Source: DAOTVS01 sp034436375
Lineage (GTDB): Bacteria; Chloroflexota; Anaerolineae; SpSt-313
DNA: 6,537 nucleotides
NCBI GenBank assembly: GCA_034436375.1
Contig: DAOTVS010000073.1
Coordinates: 1 to 6,537 of the forward strand
Direction: 5' to 3'
Shown here piece by piece: positions 1-5,990 of this stretch (positions are counted from its first letter, which is position 1; each line of letters starts with the position of its first letter). The notes under the pieces were generated by a model that saw nothing but the letters and a program-made list of their open reading frames with translations, did not search any database and had not been told where the DNA came from. Made by a program: the position numbers and the translations under genes.

Positions 1-19
1 TGAGTACGTCCGGTGGTGT

Positions 20-52
20 GGGAGGACGGGGGCCGTGAGGCCCCCTCCTACC
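20..52 (-). terminator. GC-rich hairpin downstream of PFOR, possible terminator
   Basis: GGGGGCC (28-34) and GGCCCCC (39-45) form a perfect 7-bp stem around a GTGA loop. It is extended outward by GGGAGGA (20-26) pairing with TCCTACC (46-52), with one bulged base and one mismatch. It begins about 10 bases past the PFOR stop codon at 63-65. No U-rich tract follows on the minus strand, so it is either a non-canonical terminator or a 3'-end stabilising hairpin. Confidence 0.5.
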
Positions 53-62
53 CGATTTGATG

Positions 63-3000
63 TTACTGCTTGAGCTGGTCGAGCTCGATCTTGGAGCAAT
101 CGAGCGCGGCGAGCTGTTGGTAGAGGCGGAAGCGTGTGGCCACGTCCTGCTTGGCTTCAGCCATGAGGCGGGCCGCCGTCTCGGGATCCGACCGCTGGAG
201 CTGGCGGAAGCGGTTCTCGCTGTAGTAATACTCTTCGAGGCCAATCTTGGGGGGCCGAGAGTCGAACTGCAGCGGGTTCTTGCCCTGCTCGGCCAGGCGC
301 GGGTCAAAGCGGTAGAGCGGCCAGTAGCCAGATTCGACCGCCTTCTTATCCTCGCCGAGGCCGGTAGTCATGTTGATGCCCTGCATGGCGCAGTGTGAGT
401 AGGCGATGATCAACGACGGGCCCTCGTAGGATTCGGCCTCGACAAAGGCCCTGAGCACCTGCCCCGGGTTGGCGCCCATGGCGACGCGCGCGACATAGAC
501 GTTGCCGTAGGTCATGGCCATCATACCCAGGTCCTTTTTGGGCGCACGCTTGCCGGCTGCCGCGAACTGGGCGACGGCGCCGCGCGGCGTCGACTTGCTC
601 ATCTGGCCGCCAGTGTTCGAGTAGACCTCGGTATCCAGAACCAGGATGTTGATGTTCTTGCCCTGGGCGATGACATGGTCGAGCCCACCGTAGCCGATGT
701 CATAAGCCCAGCCGTCACCGCCAAAGATCCAGACGGAACGTTTGATAAGGAAATCCGTCAGGGTCAGGAGCTGTTTCGCGTCGGACGAGCCGCAGGCCTC
801 GAGGACCGGGCGGAGCTCGGCCACGCGGGCGCGCTGCGCCTCGACGCCAGCCTGGGTCGACTGGTCGGCGTTCTTGATGGCCGCAAACAGCCCGGCGTTG
901 GCTTGGCAGGCATCGCAGTCGCAGGCCGCCACACGGTCGAGCAGCTCGAGGGCGAAGGCCGACTGTCGCTCGGTCGTCAGGCGCATGCCCAGGCCAAACT
1001 CGGCCGCATCCTCAAAGAGCGAGTTGGACCAGACCGGCCCGCGCCCGTCTGCCCGCTGGCAGTAGGGCGTGACCGGCAGGTTGCCGCCATAGATGGACGA
1101 GCAGCCGGTGGCGTTGGCGATCAGCGCCCGGTCGCCGAAGAGCTGGCTGACCAGCTTGATGTAGGGCGTCTCGCCACAGCCCGCACAGGCGCCGGAGAAC
1201 TCGAACAGCGGGCGCACGAACTGCGAGCCCTTGACCGTGGTGCGATCGTAACGGGCCGGGTCCGTCTCGGGCAGGCTGAGGAAGAAGGCGAAATTCTCCT
1301 TCTCCTGCTCGCGCAGCGGGGCCTGAGGCGCCATATTGATGGCGCGCTGCTCGGTGCGCTGGCCACTGGCATCCTTCTTTCGTGCCGGGCAGTTATAAAC
1401 GCAGGAGCCGCAGCCGGTGCAGTCCTCAGGGGCGACCTGGACGGTGAACTTCATCCCCTGCAGGTCGCGCGCCTTGTAGTTGGCCGACTTCCACGCGGCG
1501 GGAGCGTTGGCCAGGAGGGCCGGGTCATAGGCTTTGATGCGGATGGCCGCATGCGGGCAGACCAGGGAGCACTGGCCGCACTGGATGCAGGTGTCGGGGT
1601 CCCACACAGGGATCTCGACCGCCACATTGCGCTTTTCATACTGCGACGTGGCCGTTGGGTAGGTGCCATCAACCGGGAAGGCCGACACGGGCAGGTCATC
1701 GCCACGGAAGGCAATGATCTCGCCGGTGACCTTTTGCACGAACTCGGGCGCATCCTCGGGCACAGCACGACGCATCGGGATGGTGGAGGTGACCCTGTCG
1801 GGCACCGTGACCTGCTCGATGTTGGATACGGCCGTGTCGATGGCCTTAAAGTTCATATCGACAACCTTTTGGCCCTTGTCGCCATAGGTGTCTTCGACAG
1901 CCATCTTAATCAGCTCGAGTGCTTTGGCCTTGTCCAGGATGCCAGAGATGAGGAAGAAGGCCGTCTGCATGATCGTGTTGATGCGGCCGCCCAGGCCGAT
2001 GGATTGGGCCAGGCGCACGGCGTCGACCACGAAGAGCTTGATCTGCTTGTCGATGATCTGCTGTTGCACAAAGGCCGGCAGGTGCTCCCACACCTCATCC
2101 TTGCCATACGGGCTGGCGACCAGGAATGTGGCGCCGGGCTCGGCGTAACGCAGCATATCATACTGCTCGATGAAGCTCCAGTTGTGGCAGGCGACGAACT
2201 GGGCCGACCCGGGCTGCACCAGATAGGTCGAATGGATGGGCACCTGGCCAAAGCGCAGGTGCGACACTGTGAGGCCCATGGACTTTTTCGAGTCATAATA
2301 GAAATAGCCCTGGGCATAGTTGGGCGTCGCCTTGCCGATGATCTTGATCGAATTCTTGTTGGCGCCAACGGTGCCATCGGAGCCAAGGCCGAAGAACACG
2401 GCGCGGTGCACGCCCGCGGGCTCGGACGAGTAAGCCGGGTCATAATCCAGGCTGCTGCCAGAAACGTCATCCTTGATGCCCACGGTAAAGTGGTTCTTGG
2501 GCCGCGCGAGCTTGAGGTTGTCGAGGACGGCCTTGGCCATGGCGCCGGTGAAATCCTTGGAGCCCAGGCCATAGCGCCCGCCGACGATGCGCGGGTAGAT
2601 GGCGCACTCAAAGAGCCCTTCCGACATGGCCTCGCCAATGGCAGCGCGCACGTCGGTGTAGAGCGGCTCGCCCTGGGCGCCCGGCTCTTTTGTGCGATCG
2701 AGCACAGCGATGGTCTGCACGGTATTGGGCAGCGCCTTGACAAAGGCTTCGGTCGAGAAGGGACGGTAGAGGTGGACCTTGACCAGGCCAACCTTTTCAC
2801 CCGCGGCGACCAACTTGTCGACCACTTCCTGCATGGCCTCGGCGCCTGAGCCCATCATCACGACCACACGCTCGGCCTCAGGATGGCCGACATAGTCGAA
2901 GAGATGGTACTGGCGGCCGACGATCTTGGCGAAACGGTCCATCATCTGCTGCACGATGCCTGGCGTGGCAGTGTAGAAGGGGTTGACCGTCTCGCGGCCC

Positions 3001-3680
3001 TGGAAGTACACATCTGGGTTCTGCGAGGTGCCGCGCATGCGGCCGCGCTCGGGCGAGAGGCCGCGCGCCCGGTGGGCGGCCACCCACTCGTCGTCAATCA
3101 TGGCCCGCATGTCGTCTTCGGTCAGCTCCTCGACCTTTTGCACTTCATGGGAGGTGCGGAAACCGTCAAAGAAATGGAGGAAGGGCACGCGGCTGGCCAG
3201 GGTCGAGGCATGGGCAATGAGGGCCAGGTCCATAACTTCCTGCACGCTGTTGGAGCACAGCAGCGCAAAGCCCGTCTGGCGAGTCGCCATCACATCCGAG
3301 TGATCCCCAAAAATGGACAGCGCGTGCGTGGCCAACGCGCGGGCGGTCACGTGAAAGACCGTCGGTGTGAGCTCACCGGCGATCTTGTACATGTTGGGGA
3401 TCATGAGCAAGAGACCCTGGGAAGCGGTGAATGTGGTGGTTAGAGCGCCCGTCGTCAATGCCCCATGCACGGCGCCCGCCGCACCGGCCTCCGACTGCAT
3501 CTCGGTAACACTCGGCACCGTGCCCCAAATATTCTTCTTGCCCGCGGCTGACATGGCGTCGGCCAATTCACCCATGGGCGAGGAGGGCGTGATGGGGTAG
3601 ATCGCAATGACCTCGCTCAGAGGGTGGGCAACGTGGGCAGCGGCCGTGTTGCCGTCGATGGTAACCATGTGGCGTTCCAC
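63..3680 (-). CDS. nifJ: Pyruvate:ferredoxin (flavodoxin) oxidoreductase, single-chain PFOR
   Basis: This cytoplasmic enzyme oxidatively decarboxylates pyruvate with CoA to acetyl-CoA and CO2, reducing ferredoxin or flavodoxin. The 1205-residue protein has every hallmark of the fused homodimeric type. The N-terminal pyrimidine-side TPP domain has YPITPSSPM at 28-36, with T31, E64 and R114 at the positions recalled for Desulfovibrio africanus PFOR. A CoA/transketolase C-terminal-like region and the gamma-like domain (about 425-610) follow. A two-cluster ferredoxin domain has C698/C701/C704/C708 and C754/C757/C760/C764. The C-terminal TPP domain carries proximal-cluster cysteines C832, C835, C860 and C1097, GDGWAYDIGYGGLDH at 988-1002 and SNTGG with N1022. 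No key residue is missing. The tail stops near 1205 and seems to lack the C-terminal extension that shields the proximal cluster in D. africanus, so oxygen sensitivity is likely (inference). The GTG start at 3680 is chosen because AAAGGAG lies 7 bases upstream; the ATG at 3668 is too far from it. The gene is probably monocistronic. Confidence 0.98.
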   Translation of the reverse strand: MERHMVTIDGNTAAAHVAHPLSEVIAIYPITPSSPMGELADAMSAAGKKNIWGTVPSVTEMQSEAGAAGAVHGALTTGALTTTFTASQGLLLMIPNMYKIAGELTPTVFHVTARALATHALSIFGDHSDVMATRQTGFALLCSNSVQEVMDLALIAHASTLASRVPFLHFFDGFRTSHEVQKVEELTEDDMRAMIDDEWVAAHRARGLSPERGRMRGTSQNPDVYFQGRETVNPFYTATPGIVQQMMDRFAKIVGRQYHLFDYVGHPEAERVVVMMGSGAEAMQEVVDKLVAAGEKVGLVKVHLYRPFSTEAFVKALPNTVQTIAVLDRTKEPGAQGEPLYTDVRAAIGEAMSEGLFECAIYPRIVGGRYGLGSKDFTGAMAKAVLDNLKLARPKNHFTVGIKDDVSGSSLDYDPAYSSEPAGVHRAVFFGLGSDGTVGANKNSIKIIGKATPNYAQGYFYYDSKKSMGLTVSHLRFGQVPIHSTYLVQPGSAQFVACHNWSFIEQYDMLRYAEPGATFLVASPYGKDEVWEHLPAFVQQQIIDKQIKLFVVDAVRLAQSIGLGGRINTIMQTAFFLISGILDKAKALELIKMAVEDTYGDKGQKVVDMNFKAIDTAVSNIEQVTVPDRVTSTIPMRRAVPEDAPEFVQKVTGEIIAFRGDDLPVSAFPVDGTYPTATSQYEKRNVAVEIPVWDPDTCIQCGQCSLVCPHAAIRIKAYDPALLANAPAAWKSANYKARDLQGMKFTVQVAPEDCTGCGSCVYNCPARKKDASGQRTEQRAINMAPQAPLREQEKENFAFFLSLPETDPARYDRTTVKGSQFVRPLFEFSGACAGCGETPYIKLVSQLFGDRALIANATGCSSIYGGNLPVTPYCQRADGRGPVWSNSLFEDAAEFGLGMRLTTERQSAFALELLDRVAACDCDACQANAGLFAAIKNADQSTQAGVEAQRARVAELRPVLEACGSSDAKQLLTLTDFLIKRSVWIFGGDGWAYDIGYGGLDHVIAQGKNINILVLDTEVYSNTGGQMSKSTPRGAVAQFAAAGKRAPKKDLGMMAMTYGNVYVARVAMGANPGQVLRAFVEAESYEGPSLIIAYSHCAMQGINMTTGLGEDKKAVESGYWPLYRFDPRLAEQGKNPLQFDSRPPKIGLEEYYYSENRFRQLQRSDPETAARLMAEAKQDVATRFRLYQQLAALDCSKIELDQLKQ

Positions 3681-3687
3681 TGAATAA

Positions 3688-3694
3688 CTCCTTT
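3688..3694 (-). promoter_or_regulatory. Shine-Dalgarno site fixing the GTG start of PFOR
   Basis: On the minus strand AAAGGAG is followed by 7 bases and then GTG at 3680. The in-frame ATG at 3668 would be 19 bases from this site, so GTG is the likely initiation codon and the protein begins MERHMVTIDG. Confidence 0.85.
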
Positions 3695-3732
3695 CGAACC
3701 TTTACCGCGCCTAATAGAGTGACGTCGTTGTT

Positions 3733-3744
3733 ACCGGCGCCGGT
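3733..3744. repeat. Perfect 12-bp palindrome at the PFOR transcription start
   Basis: ACCGGCGCCGGT is a perfect palindrome placed at about +1 to +12 of the PFOR transcript predicted from the promoter at 3750-3778. It could be an operator, or form a 4-bp hairpin at the 5' end of the mRNA. It does not match regulator sites I know for PFOR genes (for example Rex-type TTGTGA/TCACAA boxes). In DNA this GC-rich, a chance palindrome is possible. Confidence 0.4.
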
Positions 3745-3749
3745 TGGAT

Positions 3750-3778
3750 ATTGTACCACGAACGGGCGTGGATGACAA
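3750..3778 (-). promoter_or_regulatory. Sigma70-type promoter of the PFOR gene
   Basis: Reading the minus strand, TTGTCA (3778-3773) and TACAAT (3755-3750) are separated by exactly 17 bp, each one mismatch from consensus. Transcription would start near 3743, giving a leader of about 60 bases before the GTG codon. The predicted start coincides with the palindrome at 3733-3744. The promoter is a sequence match only. Confidence 0.75.
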
Positions 3779-3810
3779 CGTTCTATTCTTTCGAAGAACC
3801 TTATTCCCCC

Positions 3811-3830
3811 GTGCAGGGAGGTGCAGGGAA
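3811..3830. repeat. Short tandem duplication of a 10-mer in the divergent intergenic region
   Basis: GTGCAGGGAG at 3811-3820 is followed directly by GTGCAGGGAA, a 9 of 10 match. It lies between the two divergent promoters, upstream of both -35 boxes. It may be a minor slippage product or a paired binding site; nothing else supports a function. Confidence 0.5.
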
Positions 3831-3847
3831 AGCGCATTGGGCAAGGA

Positions 3848-3876
3848 TTGCCAGCCATGTGCATTTTGTGTATGCT
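3848..3876 (+). promoter_or_regulatory. Sigma70-type promoter of the serine hydrolase gene
   Basis: TTGCCA (3848-3853) and TATGCT (3871-3876) are 17 bp apart and lie about 50 bases before the ATG at 3927. Both hexamers carry two mismatches to consensus, so strength would be moderate. The probable start site is near 3883. It is arranged back to back with the PFOR promoter, about 70 bp between the -35 boxes. Confidence 0.6.
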
Positions 3877-3926
3877 GAGGTTAGCGAGGGCCCATTACCG
3901 AAGCAGGGCATGGGAGGAGGGGGCAG

Positions 3927-5306
3927 ATGGGCAGCAGTGATGCCGAGCGGAGCGCAGATAGGCCGGATTTCGCCTTGTTCGATGAGGCCCTGGCTGCGGC
4001 GATGGAGCGCCTGGGGGTGCCTGGCGCGGCGGCAGGCCTGATCTATGGCGGCAGCGAGCACGTGGTAGGGCTGGGGGTGACGAGCATCGAGCACCCCCTA
4101 CCCGTGGACGGCGACACGCTCTTCCAGGTCGGCTCGATCACCAAGACAGTGACAGGCACGGCGGTGATGCGCTTGGTCGAACTGGGCTTACTCGAGCTGG
4201 ACGCGCCCGTGCGCACCTACCTGCCGGAGCTGCGCCTGGCCGACGAGGGGACGGTCGCGCGCCTGACGCTGCGGCACCTGCTGACGCACACCGCCGGCTG
4301 GCAGAGCGATTACTTTTACAACGCCGGCTCCGATGCCGATGCCCTGGCGCGCTATGTGGCGAGGATGAGCGAGCTGCCGCAGCTGACGCCGGTGGGCACG
4401 GTGTGGGCGTACAACAGCCCCGGACTGAGCCTGGCGGGCCGGGTGATCGAGGTGGTGACCGGCCAGAGCTACGAGGCGGCGATCCGGGAGCTGGTGCTGG
4501 CGCCGCTGGGTATGGCGCGGTCGTGCTTTACGGCGGAGGAGGCGATCACACACCGGGTGGTGGCCGGCCACTATGCGCGCGGCGGGGAGGCACTCGCCGT
4601 CGTGCACGCCTGGGCCATACCGCGGGCGCTGCGCCCCTCCGGAGGGCTGGTGACGACGGTGCATGACATGCTGCGCTATCTGCGCCTGCACCTGGGCGGC
4701 GGCCCGCGGCTGCTGGCGCCCGAGTCGCTGGCGCTGATGCAGGCGGCGCAGGTGCAGGCGGGGGGCAAGGCGGATGCCTGCGGCCTCACCTGGATGCTGA
4801 AGGACCTGGACGGCGGGCGCATCGTGCGGCACGGGGGCGGCACCTCCGGGCAGTGGTCGGAGTGCCTGCTGGCGCCGGAGCGGGGGTTCGGGCTCATCCT
4901 GCTGACCAACGCCGAGGCGGGCGAGGCGCTGAACGACGAGACCAGCCGCTGGGCGCTGCGGCGCTACCTGGGGATGGAGGAGCCGGCGCTCACCCCACTG
5001 AGCCTGCCGGAAAGCGAGCTAGCCGCCTACGCGGGGCGGTACGAGGCGGCGTTCGCCACGGTGGACTTGAGCGTGCACGATGGGGAACTGATCGCCCAGG
5101 TCACCTACCGGAGCGGCTTTCCCACCAAGGACTCGCCGCCGCCCCCGTTGGTGCCGCCGGTGCGCTGCACGTTCTACCGGCCGGACCGCATGGTCGTGAC
5201 CGAGCCGCCGCTGCAGGGGTACCGGGGAGAGTTCCTGCGCGGTGTGCAGGGGGAGGTCGAGTGGATGCGGTTCAACGGGCGGATCTACGTAAAACGTGAA
5301 ACGTGA
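3927..5306 (+). CDS. SxxK serine hydrolase, class C beta-lactamase/esterase family
   Basis: The 459-residue protein belongs to the large Beta-lactamase (class C)/DD-peptidase/esterase family; its substrate cannot be told from sequence. The nucleophile motif is S70-I-T-K73 in FQVGSITKTVTG. The second motif is Y162-N-S164 in WAYNSPGLSLAGRVIEVVTG, where Asn is more usual in the third position. The third motif is HGGGTSG at 302-308, the KTG equivalent. LLTHTAGW (118-125) and LAPLGMARS (191-199) are typical family blocks. Residues from about 362 to 457, starting LAAYAGRYE, form a separate small C-terminal beta-rich domain of the kind often appended to these enzymes, with a proline run SPPPPLVPP at 403-411. 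No signal peptide or membrane segment is visible at the N-terminus (MGSSDAERSADRPDF), so a cytoplasmic esterase or peptidase is more likely than a secreted beta-lactamase. The ATG start is backed by AGGAGG at 3915-3920, 6 bases upstream. Confidence 0.93.
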   Translation: MGSSDAERSADRPDFALFDEALAAAMERLGVPGAAAGLIYGGSEHVVGLGVTSIEHPLPVDGDTLFQVGSITKTVTGTAVMRLVELGLLELDAPVRTYLPELRLADEGTVARLTLRHLLTHTAGWQSDYFYNAGSDADALARYVARMSELPQLTPVGTVWAYNSPGLSLAGRVIEVVTGQSYEAAIRELVLAPLGMARSCFTAEEAITHRVVAGHYARGGEALAVVHAWAIPRALRPSGGLVTTVHDMLRYLRLHLGGGPRLLAPESLALMQAAQVQAGGKADACGLTWMLKDLDGGRIVRHGGGTSGQWSECLLAPERGFGLILLTNAEAGEALNDETSRWALRRYLGMEEPALTPLSLPESELAAYAGRYEAAFATVDLSVHDGELIAQVTYRSGFPTKDSPPPPLVPPVRCTFYRPDRMVVTEPPLQGYRGEFLRGVQGEVEWMRFNGRIYVKRET

Positions 5307-5307
5307 T
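5287..5307 (+). repeat. Three tandem heptamers spanning the stop codon of the serine hydrolase
   Basis: ACGTAAA, ACGTGAA and ACGTGAT follow one another exactly at 5287, 5294 and 5301, a period-7 array of the form ACGTRAW. The third unit contains the TGA stop (5304-5306). As 7 is not a multiple of 3, gain or loss of a unit would shift the reading frame at the extreme C-terminus (YVKRET). Confidence 0.6.
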
Positions 5308-5326
5308 CCGCAAGGCGCCAGTGTGC

Positions 5327-5349
5327 TGCTCCTGTGGAGCACAGGAGTA
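5327..5349 (+). terminator. Hairpin after the serine hydrolase stop codon, possible terminator
   Basis: CTCCTGTG (5329-5336) and CACAGGAG (5340-5347) form a perfect 8-bp stem with a 3-base GAG loop. A G-U pair and a T-A pair extend it to 10. It starts 20 bases after the TGA stop. There is no run of T after it, and an alternative GCTCC/GGAGC pairing competes, so termination is a guess based mainly on position. Confidence 0.4.
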
Positions 5350-5409
5350 CATTCCAGAACCGCCGGTGACCGGGTCTTTCGCTTCGCGCCTCCCCGGTAC
5401 GGACCTTTT

Positions 5410-5492
5410 AGGGGGAATTGGAGGTCTGGATTGCGCTGCGGGCCGCCCCTCCGCGGCGGCCCGCAGCGCAATCCAGACCTCCAATTCCCCCT
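5410..5492. repeat. Perfect 38-bp inverted repeat with a 7-base loop
   Basis: The arms at 5410-5447 and 5455-5492 are exact reverse complements, separated by CCTCCGC at 5448-5454. The outer part of each arm is AT/GC mixed (starting AGGGGGAATTGGAGG) and the inner part is very GC-rich (ending CTGCGGGCCGCC). No obvious target-site duplication flanks it, no T-tract follows on either strand, and no transposase is nearby. It could be a MITE or REP-like palindromic element, a bidirectional terminator, or a structured RNA. The perfect pairing suggests recent origin or selection for the fold. Confidence 0.9.
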
Positions 5493-5584
5493 TGGGCTGA
5501 GGCCGGCTGGCAGTGGAAACAGAGCACCCGGCTACCTCCCAAGCTGCGGCCTCCTTTGGGGTACACTCGTAACACAAGGATGGC

Positions 5585-5613
5585 TTGACCAAAGACCCTG
5601 CCCCCGCTATTCT
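5585..5613 (+). promoter_or_regulatory. Sigma70-type promoter of the ferredoxin gene
   Basis: TTGACC (5585-5590) and TATTCT (5608-5613) are spaced by 17 bp, a near-consensus -35 and a fair -10. The start site would be near 5620, leaving a short leader of about 24 bases that contains the ribosome binding site. This places the ferredoxin in its own transcript, separate from the serine hydrolase. Confidence 0.7.
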
Positions 5614-5631
5614 CAGGGGATCCTGAGCGGC

Positions 5632-5636
5632 GGAGG
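5632..5636 (+). promoter_or_regulatory. Shine-Dalgarno site deciding the ferredoxin start
   Basis: GGAGG lies 7 bases before the ATG at 5644 but only 1 base before the ATG at 5638. Normal spacing therefore favours 5644, and the protein begins MPRVSIERED. Confidence 0.8.
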
Positions 5637-5643
5637 GATGTGT

Positions 5644-5868
5644 ATGCCCAGGGTCTCGATCGAGCGGGAAGACTGCATCGGCTGCGGCCAGTGCTGGACG
5701 ACGTGCCCCGATTTCTTTGTGCAGAATGACGATGACGGCCACAGCCAGGTGCGGGAGCCGTTCCGGCTGGATGGCCGCATCGGCGAGGGCGAGGCGCCGG
5801 CGGAGCTGGAGGCGTGCGTGACGGAGGCGGCGGACGGTTGCCCCGTGGAGGTCATCCACGTGGAGTAG
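5644..5868 (+). CDS. Small single-cluster [4Fe-4S] ferredoxin
   Basis: The 74-residue acidic soluble protein is an electron carrier. The motif CIGCGQCWTTCPDFF (11-25) supplies C11, C14 and C17, and C66 in DGCPVEVI supplies the fourth ligand, as in Thermotoga maritima-type ferredoxins. The two other cysteines, C21 and C58, match the positions that form a disulfide in the T. maritima protein, so the same bridge is possible here. There is one cluster only: the second CxxCxxC of bacterial 2[4Fe-4S] ferredoxins is absent. The middle (about 30-55) is longer than in the shortest family members. It is transcribed from its own promoter. PFOR, encoded 2 kb to the left, is a plausible electron donor, but the two are not co-transcribed and the pairing is inference. 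An ATG at 5638 would add two residues (MC) but is too close to the ribosome binding site. Confidence 0.93.
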   Translation: MPRVSIEREDCIGCGQCWTTCPDFFVQNDDDGHSQVREPFRLDGRIGEGEAPAELEACVTEAADGCPVEVIHVE

Positions 5869-5895
5869 GCGGGCGGCGAACCCGGTTCGCTCTGC

Positions 5896-5930
5896 AGCCC
5901 GGCAGTGGGCCTGGTGCCCACCGCCGGGCT
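5896..5930 (+). terminator. Strong hairpin after the ferredoxin gene, probable terminator
   Basis: The arms 5896-5910 and 5916-5930 pair over 15 positions with a single A-C mismatch, around the loop CTGGT. It begins 27 bases after the ferredoxin stop and 29 bases before the TetR -35 box, as expected for a transcription boundary. The following bases ATTGATT are only weakly T-rich, so termination efficiency is uncertain. Confidence 0.7.
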
Positions 5931-5958
5931 ATTGATTCGCCTCCAGCAGAGGCTCTTC

Positions 5959-5987
5959 TTGTAGCGGGAAACAATCGGTGATATAAT
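5959..5987 (+). promoter_or_regulatory. Sigma70-type promoter of the TetR-family gene
   Basis: TTGTAG (5959-5964) and a consensus TATAAT (5982-5987) are 17 bp apart. Transcription should start near 5994, about 42 bases before the ATG at 6036. The palindrome at 5991-6019 overlies the start site. Confidence 0.8.
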
Positions 5988-5990
5988 GAT

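Larger units (their letters stand above)
5307..5643. other. Gene-free region between the serine hydrolase and ferredoxin genes
   Basis: These 337 bases hold no convincing gene. An open frame runs in from 5296 in the ferredoxin frame, but its translation is low-complexity Arg/Pro/Gly-rich and it reads through a perfect inverted repeat, so the upstream part is not credible coding sequence. The region contains a small hairpin at 5327-5349, a 6-bp ACCGGG/CCCGGT pair at 5369-5374 and 5393-5398, the 38-bp inverted repeat at 5410-5492, and the ferredoxin promoter at 5585-5613. Nothing is recognised in 5500-5580. Confidence 0.75.

Noticed and set aside
675..2849. A 724-codon open frame on the plus strand, antisense to PFOR
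   Set aside because: It lies wholly within the PFOR gene, whose protein matches its family end to end. The antisense translation has no recognisable domain, and long antisense frames are common opposite GC-rich genes with strong codon bias.
3751..4094. Short open frames on both strands across the divergent promoter region
   Set aside because: They overlap the two promoters and the 5' end of the serine hydrolase, have no ribosome binding site, and give no recognisable protein.
4188..4832. A 214-codon minus-strand open frame inside the serine hydrolase gene
   Set aside because: The translation is rich in Arg, Gln and His with no domain, and it is the mirror of a well-supported coding frame.
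5410..5492. Insertion sequence or CRISPR repeat
   Set aside because: There is no transposase, no flanking duplication and only one palindromic unit, so neither call is supported.
5500..5640. A riboswitch or T-box leader before the ferredoxin
   Set aside because: The predicted leader is only about 24 bases, and no conserved riboswitch or T-box sequence is visible upstream.
5296..5643. A 114-residue N-terminal extension of the ferredoxin
   Set aside because: The frame is open, but it would overlap the serine hydrolase end, read through the 38-bp inverted repeat, and bypass the ferredoxin promoter and GGAGG site just before 5644.
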